Assembly: GCA_900543275.1 (NCBI GenBank)
Contig: UQQL01000024.1
Span: 1-25,100 of the forward strand
DNA from: an uncultured Collinsella sp.
GTDB taxonomy: Bacteria; Actinomycetota; Coriobacteriia; Coriobacteriales; Coriobacteriaceae
Reading direction: 5' to 3'
DNA length: 25,100 bases
A model generated the notes under the pieces. The model saw only the letters and a list, made by a program, of their open reading frames with translations. It was not told where the DNA came from and did no database searches. The position numbers were made by a program, and so were the translations under genes. How positions within the stretch are numbered: position 1 is the first letter of the stretch; each line of letters opens with the position of its first letter. Of the stretch, positions 7,001 to 14,678 are shown piece after piece.

Positions 7001-7558
7001 ATGGTCGATCAGGAAAAAGTCGAGGCCGCCATTAAGCTGTTGCTTGAGGGCATAGGCGAGGACCCAACTCGTGAGGGCCTGCTGGAGACCCCGGCGCGCG
7101 TTGCCCGTATGTATGGTGAGATCGCCGGCGGTATGGACCAGAGTGCCGAGGAACACCTGTCCAAAACCTTTGCCGTCGCTTCGAACGATTTGGTTATCGA
7201 GCGCGACATCACGTTCTACTCGCTGTGCGAACATCATCTGCTGCCGTTTTATGGCAAGGCCGCCATTGGTTATATCCCTAACGGTCGGGTGGCTGGGCTT
7301 TCCAAGCTCGCCCGCACGGTTGAGGTTTATGCCCGCCGTCTGCAGCTGCAGGAGCAACTGTGCGCACAGGTTGCCGATGCCCTCATGGATTATCTCGCTC
7401 CCCAGGGAGCGATTGTGTTGATGGAGGCCGAGCATATGTGCATGACGATGCGTGGCGTGCAAAAGCCCGGCACCAAGACCGTGACGCTTGCTCGCCGCGG
7501 CGTCTTTGAGACCGATCCCGCGCTCGAGGAGCGTTTCTTTAGGATGCTGGGCCGCTAA
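7001..7558 (+). CDS. folE: GTP cyclohydrolase I
   Basis: Converts GTP to 7,8-dihydroneopterin triphosphate, the first step of folate (pterin) synthesis; 185 residues, normal for the family. The zinc ligands are visible as C76 and H79 in SLCEHHLLPFYG and C147 in EHMCMTMRG. Other family segments are present: DPTREGLLETPARVA near the N-terminus and KPGTKTVT towards the end. The next gene begins two bases after its stop, indicating an operon with the HD-domain gene and folB. Confidence 0.97.
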   Translation: MVDQEKVEAAIKLLLEGIGEDPTREGLLETPARVARMYGEIAGGMDQSAEEHLSKTFAVASNDLVIERDITFYSLCEHHLLPFYGKAAIGYIPNGRVAGLSKLARTVEVYARRLQLQEQLCAQVADALMDYLAPQGAIVLMEAEHMCMTMRGVQKPGTKTVTLARRGVFETDPALEERFFRMLGR

Positions 7559-7560
7559 CC

Positions 7561-8142
7561 ATGAGAGTCGTCAACGACTTTACATCGAAGACCGATGAGG
7601 GGACGTCGCGTCGCGGCTTTATGGCTTCGGGCCTGGCCCCCTTTGGTGCCATGCCTCGCATTGATTACATTTGTGCCAACGGGCTGTTCCGGCGGCACCT
7701 GGGCAACATCGTACAGTTGGAATCGGGGCGCATCTTCTGCCGCCACGGTATTGACCATCTGCTCGATGTCGCGCGCATTATGTGGATCAAGAATCTCGAG
7801 GAGCAGCTCGAATTTGACCGCGAGGTCATCTACGCCACAGCACTTCTTCACGATATCGGCAAAGATGAACAGTATGAATCGGGTATATCCCATGATGTTG
7901 CAAGCGAACGCGTCGCTGATGCGATTCTCGGCGGCATGCCCGATGACGTGGCGTTTGAGCCGGCCGATGCCGCAGCCATTAAGACGGCCATTCTGGGCCA
8001 TCGAAAGCTGCGCGTGAACAGCCAACCGCTTGAGCGTCTGCTCTATGCAGCCGACAAAGCGTCGCGTGCCTGCTTTGCATGCCCCGCGCGCAACGCTTGC
8101 AACTGGAGCGATGATAAAAAGAACCTGTCGATTCGCGTGTAG
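7561..8142 (+). CDS. HD-domain metal-dependent phosphohydrolase in the folate operon
   Basis: Predicted cytoplasmic HD-superfamily hydrolase of 193 residues. Metal-binding residues: H62 (FCRHGIDHLLDVARI), H97-D98 (ALLHDIGKD) and D165 (YAADKASR). After the domain there is an unusual cysteine cluster, C171, C174, C180 (CFACPARNACNW), which suggests an additional metal site. The ATG at 7561 is two bases after the folE stop and has no clear Shine-Dalgarno, so translation is probably coupled to folE. The first 30 residues before MPRIDYI look poorly structured, and an internal start at 7651 is possible. Its position between folE and folB suggests that it removes phosphate from dihydroneopterin triphosphate or its product, a step for which no Nudix gene is visible here. 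That role is inferred from context only. Confidence 0.8.
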   Translation: MRVVNDFTSKTDEGTSRRGFMASGLAPFGAMPRIDYICANGLFRRHLGNIVQLESGRIFCRHGIDHLLDVARIMWIKNLEEQLEFDREVIYATALLHDIGKDEQYESGISHDVASERVADAILGGMPDDVAFEPADAAAIKTAILGHRKLRVNSQPLERLLYAADKASRACFACPARNACNWSDDKKNLSIRV

Positions 8143-8185
8143 TTAGTTTGCGCGGTCGGGGTTCTAGACGAAGGAGACGATCGCG

Positions 8186-8671
8186 TTGAGTAACAAGAAA
8201 CTGCCCGAGAATGCAACCAAGACCGAAGGCGCCGAGCTCGCCCGCCGTGGAAGGGGCGAAATATCCACCGCAACGGCGGTGCCTCACGTGAGCTATGACG
8301 ATTTGCGCCATGCCGATCGTATTGTCATTGACGGCCTGGAGGTTTTTGCCAACCATGGCGTGTATCCCGAGGAGAACGCGCTGGGTCAGAAGTTCATCGT
8401 TTCTCTGGTGCTCTATGCCGACCTGCGCGCGGCGGGGGAGCACGATAACCTGGACGCCTCGATTGACTACGGCTCGGTGTGCCACGATGTCGATGGCTAT
8501 CTGCGCGAGCATACGTTTAAGCTCATCGAGGCGGCAGCCGAGGGGACAGCCCAGATGCTGCTGCGCCGTTATCCCTCGCTGCTTGGTGTGCGCATAAAGC
8601 TCGATAAGCCGTGGGCTCCTGTTGGCCTGCCCCTGGCAAGCTGCGGCGTCGAGATCGAGCGCGTGCGCTAG
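8186..8671 (+). CDS. folB: dihydroneopterin aldolase
   Basis: Cleaves 7,8-dihydroneopterin to 6-hydroxymethyl-7,8-dihydropterin and glycolaldehyde. Family features: IVIDGLEVFANHGVYPEEN (about 46-64) followed by GQKF, the SIDYGSV segment, LIEAAAEG around E115, and KPWAPVG with the conserved lysine K141. Start is a TTG at 8186, ten bases after AAGGAG (8171-8176). At 161 residues it is about 40 longer than a typical FolB because of a polar N-terminal extension (MSNKKLPENATKTEGAELAR) with no recognised domain. It is third in the folE cluster; folK and folP are not in the window. It converges with the next gene with only six bases between stops. Confidence 0.92.
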   Translation: MSNKKLPENATKTEGAELARRGRGEISTATAVPHVSYDDLRHADRIVIDGLEVFANHGVYPEENALGQKFIVSLVLYADLRAAGEHDNLDASIDYGSVCHDVDGYLREHTFKLIEAAAEGTAQMLLRRYPSLLGVRIKLDKPWAPVGLPLASCGVEIERVR

Positions 8672-8677
8672 TCGACG

Positions 8678-9454
8678 CTAGAGCTTGTTGAGGGGTGGCT
8701 GCTTGAGCCGCTGAGACAGTGCTCTATTGTTGGGACAGTACGTGTCGAGCAGGGCGTGAAAGCGCTGATTGTGGCTCGGCTCGAGCAAGTGGACGAGCTC
8801 GTGGGCGACAACCATGTCGAGGCATTCGACGGGGTAGGCGGCGAGCTCGCGCGCGATGCGAATGGCGCCGGATTTGGGCGTGCAGGAGCCCCAACGCGTT
8901 TTCATGCTGCGCACGGAGACGCGGGCCACGGTGACGCCCATTGCGATTTCGTACGCGTGCACGATGTCGCGTAGCGCTGCGGTGACCTCGGACGCGTAGA
9001 GCTGGTCGATGCGGGCTTGGAGCTCGTCGGACGTTAGGCCGTCGAGGATTGCGCGCCGCTTGGCCTGTGGGCTTTCGTCCGATTCGTCGGTACCCATAAA
9101 ACTTGCGAAGGTGGCCTGCTTGGGTCGCGGTGCGGGCGATGCAAAGTTGTGATCGAGTGCGTCCTGTACCGTGATGGGCTTGCCCCAAAGTGCAATGATG
9201 GACGAGGGGCTGAGCGGCTCTCGCGCTGTCGCCTGACGTTGCTCACGTTGGGCAAGTCGGCTGATAATCCAGGCGCTGTTGCGCTTCACAAACGCTTCGA
9301 TGCGCTCGTGGCTGGCGCCGAGCGGTGCGCTGGCGTGGACCTCGCCGCTCGATGTGACGCGTAGGTTAAAGTTCTTGACGCGCTTTTTGGTAACGACGAC
9401 GGGGATGAGCGTTCCATCCGGTCGGGGTACGGAAATCGTAAATTGCTGCGTCAA
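8678..9454 (-). CDS. YgjP-like zinc metallopeptidase (DUF45/SprT-like)
   Basis: Predicted cytoplasmic metallopeptidase of 258 residues. The zinc motif is HELVH (H218, E219, H222) with a third ligand probably H228 in PSHNQRF. The family-typical RWGSC segment (KTRWGSCTPKSGAIR) lies just ahead. The N-terminal half has the all-beta pattern KKRVKNFNLRV typical of this family, and a polar linker (about 115-140) separates the halves. The TTG at 9454 is chosen because AAGGA lies at 9461-9465; the frame extends to 9517 but that part crosses a hairpin. Physiological substrate unknown for the family. Confidence 0.85.
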   Translation of the reverse strand: MTQQFTISVPRPDGTLIPVVVTKKRVKNFNLRVTSSGEVHASAPLGASHERIEAFVKRNSAWIISRLAQREQRQATAREPLSPSSIIALWGKPITVQDALDHNFASPAPRPKQATFASFMGTDESDESPQAKRRAILDGLTSDELQARIDQLYASEVTAALRDIVHAYEIAMGVTVARVSVRSMKTRWGSCTPKSGAIRIARELAAYPVECLDMVVAHELVHLLEPSHNQRFHALLDTYCPNNRALSQRLKQPPLNKL

Positions 9455-9477
9455 ATGTGATCCTTCAGATTGGGGAC

Positions 9478-9511
9478 GGGCCGGCATGTCGACCGCTCGG
9501 CATGCCGGCCC
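9478..9511 (-). other. 11-bp GC-rich hairpin between dipeptidase and metallopeptidase genes
   Basis: GGGCCGGCATG (9478-9488) and CATGCCGGCCC (9501-9511) form a perfect stem with a 12-base loop. On the minus-strand transcript it follows the dipeptidase stop by about 30 bases, but no U-run follows, so it is at most a weak terminator or a 3'-end stabiliser. Confidence 0.6.
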
Positions 9512-9540
9512 GCTCAAGGGATGCGAAATTAATTGCGCTC

Positions 9541-10554
9541 TTAATAGCGCTCGAAGAAGGCGAGCGCGTTGTCGCTGCAGAGCTTCTGCATCACGGTCTT
9601 GCCAAAGTGCTTGGAGAGCATGTTCTGGAATTCGGGCATCTTGCTGGCATCGGAGAGGAAGGCGGGTACCGTGGCGCCGTCCCAGTCGCCACCGAGTGCG
9701 ATGACGTCCTCGCCACCCAGGTCGAGCCAGTGCTCGATATGGGCTGCCAGCTGGTCGAAGGTGACATCTGCGGCGGTCTCGTCGGTTGCTTCGTTAGATA
9801 GGAACTCGCTGCAGTAGTTGAGGCCGACGATGCCGCCCATGTCGCGAATGGTACGGAACTGGTCGTCGGTAAGGTTGCGCTTGACGCCGCAAACCGCACG
9901 GGAGTTGGAGTGGCTGGCGACGAAGGGGCGCGTGGCGCGGGCGGCAACTTCGTCAAAGCACTCGTCGTTAAGATGGGAGACGTCAAGCACCATGCCGGCG
10001 TGCTCCATCTGCGTAAGCGCCTCGATGCCGGCGGCGGTGAGGCCGGCGTGGGTATCGTGTCCGCTCGCGAGCGGTCCCTGCGCATTCCAGCTGAGTGATG
10101 ACATGAGCACGCCCAAGCTCTTGAGCACCTCGATCAGCGCGGGGTCCTCGGCAAAGAACGTGGCGTTTTCGATGGTGTGGATGCAGGCGACCTTGCCCTC
10201 CTTGAGCGCGGGGCGAATGTCTGCGGCGCTGCGCACGTTGACCATGCGGTCGTAGTTGAGCATTGCCTGGCCGCTCATATGCGCCATGATTTGCGCCTGG
10301 AAGCGCGCGGCGTGGGCGGCGGGAATCTCGTCGGGGACAAACGTGGCGAAACATTGTGCCCACGGCGTATTGCCGATCTTTGCGAGCGAGATGGCGCAGG
10401 CGTTGCCCTCGATGAGGTCGAAATCTTGCGGATGCGTTTCGTCGCCGGGGAAATAACCGTCGGTGCCGGCGGTAAAGCGCAGGTCGAGATCGAGCGTGGC
10501 CCAGCCGATGCGGTCGGCGGTGTCACAGTGCAGGTCAAATACGGGATATGCCAT
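9541..10554 (-). CDS. M19-family (membrane/renal-type) dipeptidase
   Basis: Zinc-dependent dipeptidase of the amidohydrolase fold, 337 residues, hydrolysing dipeptides and possibly peptidoglycan-derived or D-amino-acid-containing ones. Metal-binding signatures: DLHCDT at residues 7-12, the HTIENA segment (presumed bridging glutamate), DVSHLNDE and ASHSNSRAV, with GGDWDG near the end. No signal peptide or membrane anchor, so it is cytoplasmic despite the family name. The ATG at 10554 follows GGAGG. The gene is divergent from the slyD-like gene; the shared 120-bp region has a TATAGT -10-like site (10611-10616) for the rightward gene but only weak -35 candidates. Confidence 0.92.
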   Translation of the reverse strand: MAYPVFDLHCDTADRIGWATLDLDLRFTAGTDGYFPGDETHPQDFDLIEGNACAISLAKIGNTPWAQCFATFVPDEIPAAHAARFQAQIMAHMSGQAMLNYDRMVNVRSAADIRPALKEGKVACIHTIENATFFAEDPALIEVLKSLGVLMSSLSWNAQGPLASGHDTHAGLTAAGIEALTQMEHAGMVLDVSHLNDECFDEVAARATRPFVASHSNSRAVCGVKRNLTDDQFRTIRDMGGIVGLNYCSEFLSNEATDETAADVTFDQLAAHIEHWLDLGGEDVIALGGDWDGATVPAFLSDASKMPEFQNMLSKHFGKTVMQKLCSDNALAFFERY

Positions 10555-10674
10555 AGTTCCTCCGGTTGCAGCGTTTCTTTGCAAACTGTCCTTGAATTGT
10601 ATGACTAGGGTATAGTTAGCGCCATATGTTCATGGCGGCCCGCGTTGTGTGCCGCCCTTATCACGGAGGTTACC

Positions 10675-11103
10675 ATGTCCAACCAGGGCAAGAAGGTCAA
10701 GACCCATTATCGCGGCACGCTCGATGACGGCACGCAGTTCGATAGCTCCTACGATCGCGGCGAGCCGTTGGAGTTCACCTGCGGCGCCGGTCAGATGATC
10801 AAGGGCTTCGATGCCGCTGTTGTCGACATGCAGGTGGGCGAGAAGAAGACCGTGCACATTCCTGCTGCCGATGCCTACGGCGAGCACAACCCCGAGATGG
10901 TCCTGACCTTCCCGGCCGAACAGGTTCCCAACATCGAGCAGATCGAGAAGGGCATGAAGCTCTTCCTGTCCACGCCGAGCGGTATGCCCGTCCCCGCCGT
11001 GGTCATCGACGTAACGCCCGAGGCCGTGACGCTCGACGCCAACCACGAGCTGGCCGGCAAGGACCTCAACTTTGATATCGAGCTCGTCGAGGTCGAGGAC
11101 TAG
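10675..11103 (+). CDS. slyD: FKBP-type peptidyl-prolyl cis-trans isomerase, SlyD-like
   Basis: Folding helper that isomerises proline peptide bonds; SlyD proteins also act as nickel chaperones. 142 residues. The FKBP fold is recognisable: HYRGTLDDGTQFDSSYDRGE, FTCGAGQMIKGFDAAVVDMQ, VGEKKTVHIPAADAYGEHNP. A chaperone 'insert-in-flap' segment (FPAEQVPNIEQIEKGMKL...) follows, and the protein ends LVEVED. The His/Cys-rich nickel tail of Escherichia coli SlyD is missing. The ATG at 10675 follows GGAGG with a 5-base gap; a GTG at 10645 in frame has no such site. The UreE-like gene overlaps its translational zone four bases downstream, so the two products are made together. Confidence 0.9.
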   Translation: MSNQGKKVKTHYRGTLDDGTQFDSSYDRGEPLEFTCGAGQMIKGFDAAVVDMQVGEKKTVHIPAADAYGEHNPEMVLTFPAEQVPNIEQIEKGMKLFLSTPSGMPVPAVVIDVTPEAVTLDANHELAGKDLNFDIELVEVED

Positions 11104-11106
11104 TTG

Positions 11107-11685
11107 ATGTCCGTGGACCTGGTATCTACGCAGCGTTTGGGAAATCTCAACGACCCGTCCTATGAGCTCCTGCTTCGTCGGGAGCTGGGCGGCATCTTTG
11201 AGATTGACGAGCTGCTGCTCGATTGGGACCAGGCTGATGCGCGCGCGTTTGTGGGCGTGACGGAGCTGGGACGCACGCTGAATGTCCGGCTGGATGCCGC
11301 AGATGTTGAGCGTCTTGCCGACGGCGACGTGCTCGCTGTCGACCGCACGGGCGCGGTGTCCGTGGCGGTTGTCGTGCGCCTGCGCAGCGCCGAGGTCTAT
11401 TTGGTCGAAGTCGACCACATGGATCCGATTGCGCTTGCGCATGCGTGCTGGGAGATCGGCAACATGCATGCGCCGCTCTTCCGGGGCGACTCGGATGACC
11501 ATATCGTGCGCATGTATACGCCGGTACAACCGGTTTTGGGCCGCATGCTGCGGGGTATCGAGGGCGTTCGGCTCTCGGTAGTCACGCGCGAGCTTGATGC
11601 CAGTCGGCGCTTTGCGTCGAGCGCGGCGGAGGTCGTCGTGAGCATGGCTCCCGACTTTGCCATCGTAAAAAAGACGCGCGGCTAA
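11107..11685 (+). CDS. ureE: UreE-like metallochaperone, no urease nearby
   Basis: Protein of 192 residues resembling urease accessory protein UreE. The first part (RRELGGIFEIDELLLDWDQA, then GRTLNVRL and LADGDVLA) fits the UreE N-terminal beta domain. The second part (ALAHACWEIGNMHAPLFRG, H132, VLGRMLRGIEGVRLSVV) fits the C-terminal metal-binding dimer domain, with WEIGNMH in place of the usual HLGNRH. Potential metal ligands include H112, C114, H121 and H132. UreE proteins deliver nickel, but no ureABC or other accessory genes occur here, so the client is unknown. The ATG at 11107 lies eight bases after GAGG, which is inside the end of the slyD-like gene (stop 11101-11103); a TTG at 11104 is an alternative start. 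The C-terminal 30 residues after the domain are unassigned. Assignment is by pattern and is moderately sure. Confidence 0.7.
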   Translation: MSVDLVSTQRLGNLNDPSYELLLRRELGGIFEIDELLLDWDQADARAFVGVTELGRTLNVRLDAADVERLADGDVLAVDRTGAVSVAVVVRLRSAEVYLVEVDHMDPIALAHACWEIGNMHAPLFRGDSDDHIVRMYTPVQPVLGRMLRGIEGVRLSVVTRELDASRRFASSAAEVVVSMAPDFAIVKKTRG

Positions 11686-11768
11686 GCGCGCATATGCGCA
11701 AGACGGGCTTTGAGGGACGATCAATCAAGGTCCGTTTTGCTGTTGATAGGAGGCTTTGGGGAAAGCAT

Positions 11769-12566
11769 ATGGGTCTTGAGGGAATCAAGCTGATTGCATG
11801 CGATTTGGACGGCACGTTGCTGCATCCGGGGGAGCGCGAGCCGCGTTCCGAGGCCTTTGAGCTTATCAATGAGCTGCATCGTCGCGGTATCGTGTTTATG
11901 CCGGCGAGCGGCCGTCAATATGCGAGCTTGCGCTACCTGTTTGCCCCGGTGGCCGATGAGCTTGCCTATGTATGCGAAAACGGAGCCCTGGTGATGAGCG
12001 AGGGGCATGCCGTTGTCAAGCGTTCCATGGAGCATGGCCTTGCTATGGATATCGCGAATGCCGTGGTTGCGTATCCCCATGCCGACGTGACCCTTTCGTG
12101 CGAGGGGCACCTCTACACCATGAGCGGCAACGACGCGTTTGTTGAACACCTGCGTTATGAGGTCCACTGCGATGTGGCGGTGGTCGACCGTCCCGAGGAA
12201 ATCGACGAGGACGTCATTAAGATTGCCTTCCAGACGCCCGAGGTGGAGCAGCCGGCGGCCTTGGAGTATTTCGAGCGCCTCTTTAGCGACCGAGTCGATG
12301 TGATGACGTCGGGAACCGAATGGACTGACTTTATCGGCTTTGACTCGGGCAAGGGGTCCGCGCTTGCCGATTATGGTCGTGCGCTGGGAATCTCCCCTGA
12401 CGAGATGATGGCGTTTGGCGATAACGAAAACGACCGCGACATGCTCAACGTGGTGGGCCACCCTTATCTGATGGAGAGCTGCAATCCCAGCATGCGCGGT
12501 GTCAATGACCGCGTCCGCTACGTGCGCACGGTCGAAGAAGAGCTGCGTCGCCTGCTTGCCGAGTAG
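11769..12566 (+). CDS. Cof-type HAD-superfamily phosphatase
   Basis: HAD hydrolase of the Cof/IIB subclass, 265 residues, usually acting on sugar phosphates or other small phosphorylated metabolites. Motif I is ACDLDGTLL with D12 and D14; motif II is the serine in MPASGRQYASL; motif III is the lysine in DSGKGSALADYG; motif IV is MAFGDNENDRDML. A cap domain occupies about residues 85-185. The ATG at 11769 is chosen because the family begins close to motif I. The frame is open from 11694, but those residues are atypical. An AGGAGG 15 bases upstream is too distant to be ideal, so the ribosome-binding site is weak or the start is slightly uncertain. Specific substrate unknown. Confidence 0.88.
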   Translation: MGLEGIKLIACDLDGTLLHPGEREPRSEAFELINELHRRGIVFMPASGRQYASLRYLFAPVADELAYVCENGALVMSEGHAVVKRSMEHGLAMDIANAVVAYPHADVTLSCEGHLYTMSGNDAFVEHLRYEVHCDVAVVDRPEEIDEDVIKIAFQTPEVEQPAALEYFERLFSDRVDVMTSGTEWTDFIGFDSGKGSALADYGRALGISPDEMMAFGDNENDRDMLNVVGHPYLMESCNPSMRGVNDRVRYVRTVEEELRRLLAE

Positions 12567-12569
12567 ACA

Positions 12570-12640
12570 TTTGGGACATGCCTAGAAATCTACTTTTTGC
12601 CGCTATCGGTGGAAAGGGAGATTTTAAGGCATGTCCCAAA
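12570..12640. repeat. 71-bp hairpin between convergent HAD and Fur-type genes
   Basis: Arms 12570-12591 and 12619-12640 pair over 22 positions (20 Watson-Crick, one G-U, one mismatch), built on TTTGGGACATGCCT and a second AAATCT/AGATTT block, with a 27-base loop. It fills nearly all the space between two convergent stop codons. Neither strand shows a U-run directly after the stem, so it would act as an unusual bidirectional terminator or is a palindromic repeat. Confidence 0.75.
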
Positions 12641-12643
12641 AAT

Positions 12644-13024
12644 CTACCTACAGTTGGGGCAGAGTCCCTCGAAGATGGTGTAGTGCGAGGTGACGTCCCA
12701 GCCGATTTGCTCGGATGCCTTGGTATCGAGCTGATCGTCGAAGGGGAGCGGCACGTCGATGACGCGGCTGCACGAGGTGCAGATGATATGCGCATGCGGC
12801 TCGATGGTGCGATCGAAGCGGCTGCCGCCCGGCGTCTTGATGGAGAGGATCTCCCCGGCATCGGCCAAGAGGTTGAGGTTGCGGTACACCGTGCCGCGGC
12901 TGATTCTGTCGTCCTGCTCGCGCACGGCGTTGTAGATTTCGTCGGCGGTGGGATGGTTATAGCTTTGGCGCACGGCGTCAAGAACCAGCTTTCGCTGCCT
13001 GGTATTCCTTCTTTGCACCGCCAT
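12644..13024 (-). CDS. Fur-family metal-dependent repressor, PerR-like
   Basis: DNA-binding regulator of 126 residues. The winged helix covers about residues 8-70 (RQRKLVLDAVRQ, PTADEIYNAVRE, ISRGTVYRNLNLLADAGEI). The dimerisation domain has a structural zinc site of two CxxC pairs, C82/C85 (CTSC) and C122/C125 (CPNC). SRFDRTIEPHAHIIC, with D71, H77 and H79, resembles the regulatory metal site of PerR (peroxide sensor) more than iron-sensing Fur, but Fur or Zur function cannot be excluded. Start ATG at 13024 follows GAGG. A short inverted repeat upstream (13069-13086) may be its own operator. It lies 61 bases downstream of the acylphosphatase gene on the same strand. Confidence 0.9.
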   Translation of the reverse strand: MAVQRRNTRQRKLVLDAVRQSYNHPTADEIYNAVREQDDRISRGTVYRNLNLLADAGEILSIKTPGGSRFDRTIEPHAHIICTSCSRVIDVPLPFDDQLDTKASEQIGWDVTSHYTIFEGLCPNCR

Positions 13025-13068
13025 GCGCCTCGCCTCTTTTCTATCAACGGTCGTAGGTAAATGATACC

Positions 13069-13086
13069 GTATTTAGCACACAATAC
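13069..13086 (-). promoter_or_regulatory. possible operator of the Fur-type gene
   Basis: GTATT (13069-13073) and AATAC (13082-13086) form an inverted repeat with 8 bases between. On the minus strand a -10-like TATCAT (13061-13066) lies just downstream. AT-rich interrupted palindromes of this kind are typical of Fur/PerR boxes, but the match to any published box is not strong. Confidence 0.3.
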
Positions 13087-13496
13087 TAATAACGAGGAAT
13101 GAAACTGTCTTCATTGGCAAGTGGGGCTCGGGTCTGGGCGTCTACGAGGCGAAAACGCGTTCCCATGCGCTCGTAGGAGGCATGAAGCGCCTCGAGATGA
13201 GATAGAATGTTTGCCGGAGCCCCCTGTATCTCCATCTCGACTGAGCCGTCTTCCATGTTACGCACCCAGCCGGTGAGTGCGCGTGCCTGCGCAAGGTTGG
13301 TATTGGTAAAGCGAAAACCAACGCCCTGGACTTGCCCCGCCCAGCGCAGGAAGTAGCGCAGGGGAGTGTCTTGAGTGGCCTCGTCGCTTGCGAGCACAGT
13401 AAGCCTGCGGCGCAGCTCGAGCTCGACGTTTGATGGTTTTTGAGGCTCTCGACTGCTGCCGGTGACGCTGGAGAAGAATGTATCGAAGAGGCCCAT
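13086..13496 (-). CDS. acylphosphatase with N-terminal extension
   Basis: Hydrolyses acyl phosphates. 136 residues, of which the last ~85 are the acylphosphatase domain: WAGQVQGVGFRFTNTNLA carries the substrate-binding arginine and the phosphate loop, and GWVRNMEDGSVEMEIQG carries the catalytic asparagine. About 50 residues precede the domain (MGLFDTFFSSVTGSS..., then a charged helix); typical acylphosphatases of about 90 residues lack these. The ATG at 13496 begins two bases after the stop of the upstream Gfo/Idh gene, so translation is probably coupled; a longer frame to 13631 only overlaps that gene. The ribosome-binding site is weak. Confidence 0.88.
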   Translation of the reverse strand: MGLFDTFFSSVTGSSREPQKPSNVELELRRRLTVLASDEATQDTPLRYFLRWAGQVQGVGFRFTNTNLAQARALTGWVRNMEDGSVEMEIQGAPANILSHLEALHASYERMGTRFRLVDAQTRAPLANEDSFIPRY

Positions 13497-13498
13497 CG

Positions 13499-14605
13499 CT
13501 AGGCCTGCTTGCCTGCGTCGGCCGGGAAGGAAATGCCGGCCTGCTGGCGTACGGCATCCATGATGCGCAATGAGACGAGCGTGACATCGCGGTAGTGGCC
13601 AAGTTCGTGACGTCCCGCCGGGGTTTCCCAAATCTCTTCCTTAACGTTATCGATGCCGCCGATGGCGGTGATAAAGTCTGTGAGTTCGTATTCCATAGTG
13701 TTGCTCGATTTGGGCAGGTCGAGCACGCGGCCGTTGTCGCCCTGTTCGCGCGGTGCCTCGGTCGCCGAGCCGCGTACGACATCGCCGCGATAGTCGATGC
13801 GGACGTTGCGGGGCGTGGACAGATGGTCGATCTGGATAGTGCCACGCTCGCCTTCGATCTGCGAGGGTAGCAGGTCATTCGTTATTTTGGAGTGCGCGAG
13901 CTCGACGGAGATACGGCCACCGCCGTAGCTGGCGAGGATGGAACCGCAGCCGTCGATGGGGCCGTGCGTGAGCTGTCGCGTGGCGGGGTCGAGCAGAGTA
14001 GCCATGCTCGTAAGGCCGGAGGGCATGCCGAAAATCTCGACCATGGGCTCGACGGTGTAGACGCCAATGTCCATGAGGGAACCCGATGCCATATTGCAGT
14101 CGAAGATATTGGTGGCGCGTCCCGCGAGAATCTCGTTGTAGCGCGAGGAATATTTGCCAAAGCGCAATGAGGCGCGGCGGATGGGGGCGATCTCGCCCAG
14201 GGCGTCCTCGATGGCGTGGAAGGCGGGGTCGTGGAGGGGACGCATGGCCTCGAGAGCCACGACACCTGCTGCCTCGGCAGCGCGGAAGACTTCCAGCGCC
14301 TGCGCTTCGGTGGCGCAGAAGGGCTTCTCGACGATGACGTGCTTGCCACCGGCGATGCAGACAAGGGCCTGCTCGTAGTGAAGTGCGTTAGGGCTGCCGA
14401 TATAGACGGCGTCGACGTCGGCAGCTGCCGCGAGCTCATCGAGTGAAGTAAAGTTTCGCTCGCCACCGCGCTCGGCGGTAAAGGCGGCACCGCGATTGGC
14501 ATCGCGTGAAAGCGTGCCCACAAACGCGGCTTGGTCGTTGGCGTTGACGACTTGGATAAAGTCGTCGGTGATCATGGATGTGCCGATGGTCGCGATGCGC
14601 AGCAT
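13499..14605 (-). CDS. Gfo/Idh/MocA-family NAD(P)-dependent oxidoreductase
   Basis: Cytoplasmic dehydrogenase of 368 residues acting on a sugar, polyol or related compound. The N-terminal Rossmann fold (MLRIATIGTSMITDDF, lacking a clean GxGxxG) is followed by VYIGSPNALHYEQA and the family-signature EKPF (HVIVEKPFCAT). The C-terminal beta-sheet domain holds SGSLMDIGVYTVEPM. The ATG at 14605 follows AGGGGG; the frame continues to 15040 but only as a shadow of RNase HI. It leads the acylphosphatase gene by two bases and follows rnhA after 73 bases on the same strand. Substrate cannot be assigned. Confidence 0.9.
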   Translation of the reverse strand: MLRIATIGTSMITDDFIQVVNANDQAAFVGTLSRDANRGAAFTAERGGERNFTSLDELAAAADVDAVYIGSPNALHYEQALVCIAGGKHVIVEKPFCATEAQALEVFRAAEAAGVVALEAMRPLHDPAFHAIEDALGEIAPIRRASLRFGKYSSRYNEILAGRATNIFDCNMASGSLMDIGVYTVEPMVEIFGMPSGLTSMATLLDPATRQLTHGPIDGCGSILASYGGGRISVELAHSKITNDLLPSQIEGERGTIQIDHLSTPRNVRIDYRGDVVRGSATEAPREQGDNGRVLDLPKSSNTMEYELTDFITAIGGIDNVKEEIWETPAGRHELGHYRDVTLVSLRIMDAVRQQAGISFPADAGKQA

Positions 14606-14678
14606 ACGTCCCCCTTGCGTTGTTTGGTCTACAGGATGAGTGTAACGCGTGGGGATATAAAGCTGCGCGAAAACGCTA

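Noticed and set aside
10630..11724. 364-codon open frame on the minus strand over slyD and ureE
   Set aside because: It spans two coupled genes on the other strand and shows no recognisable domain.
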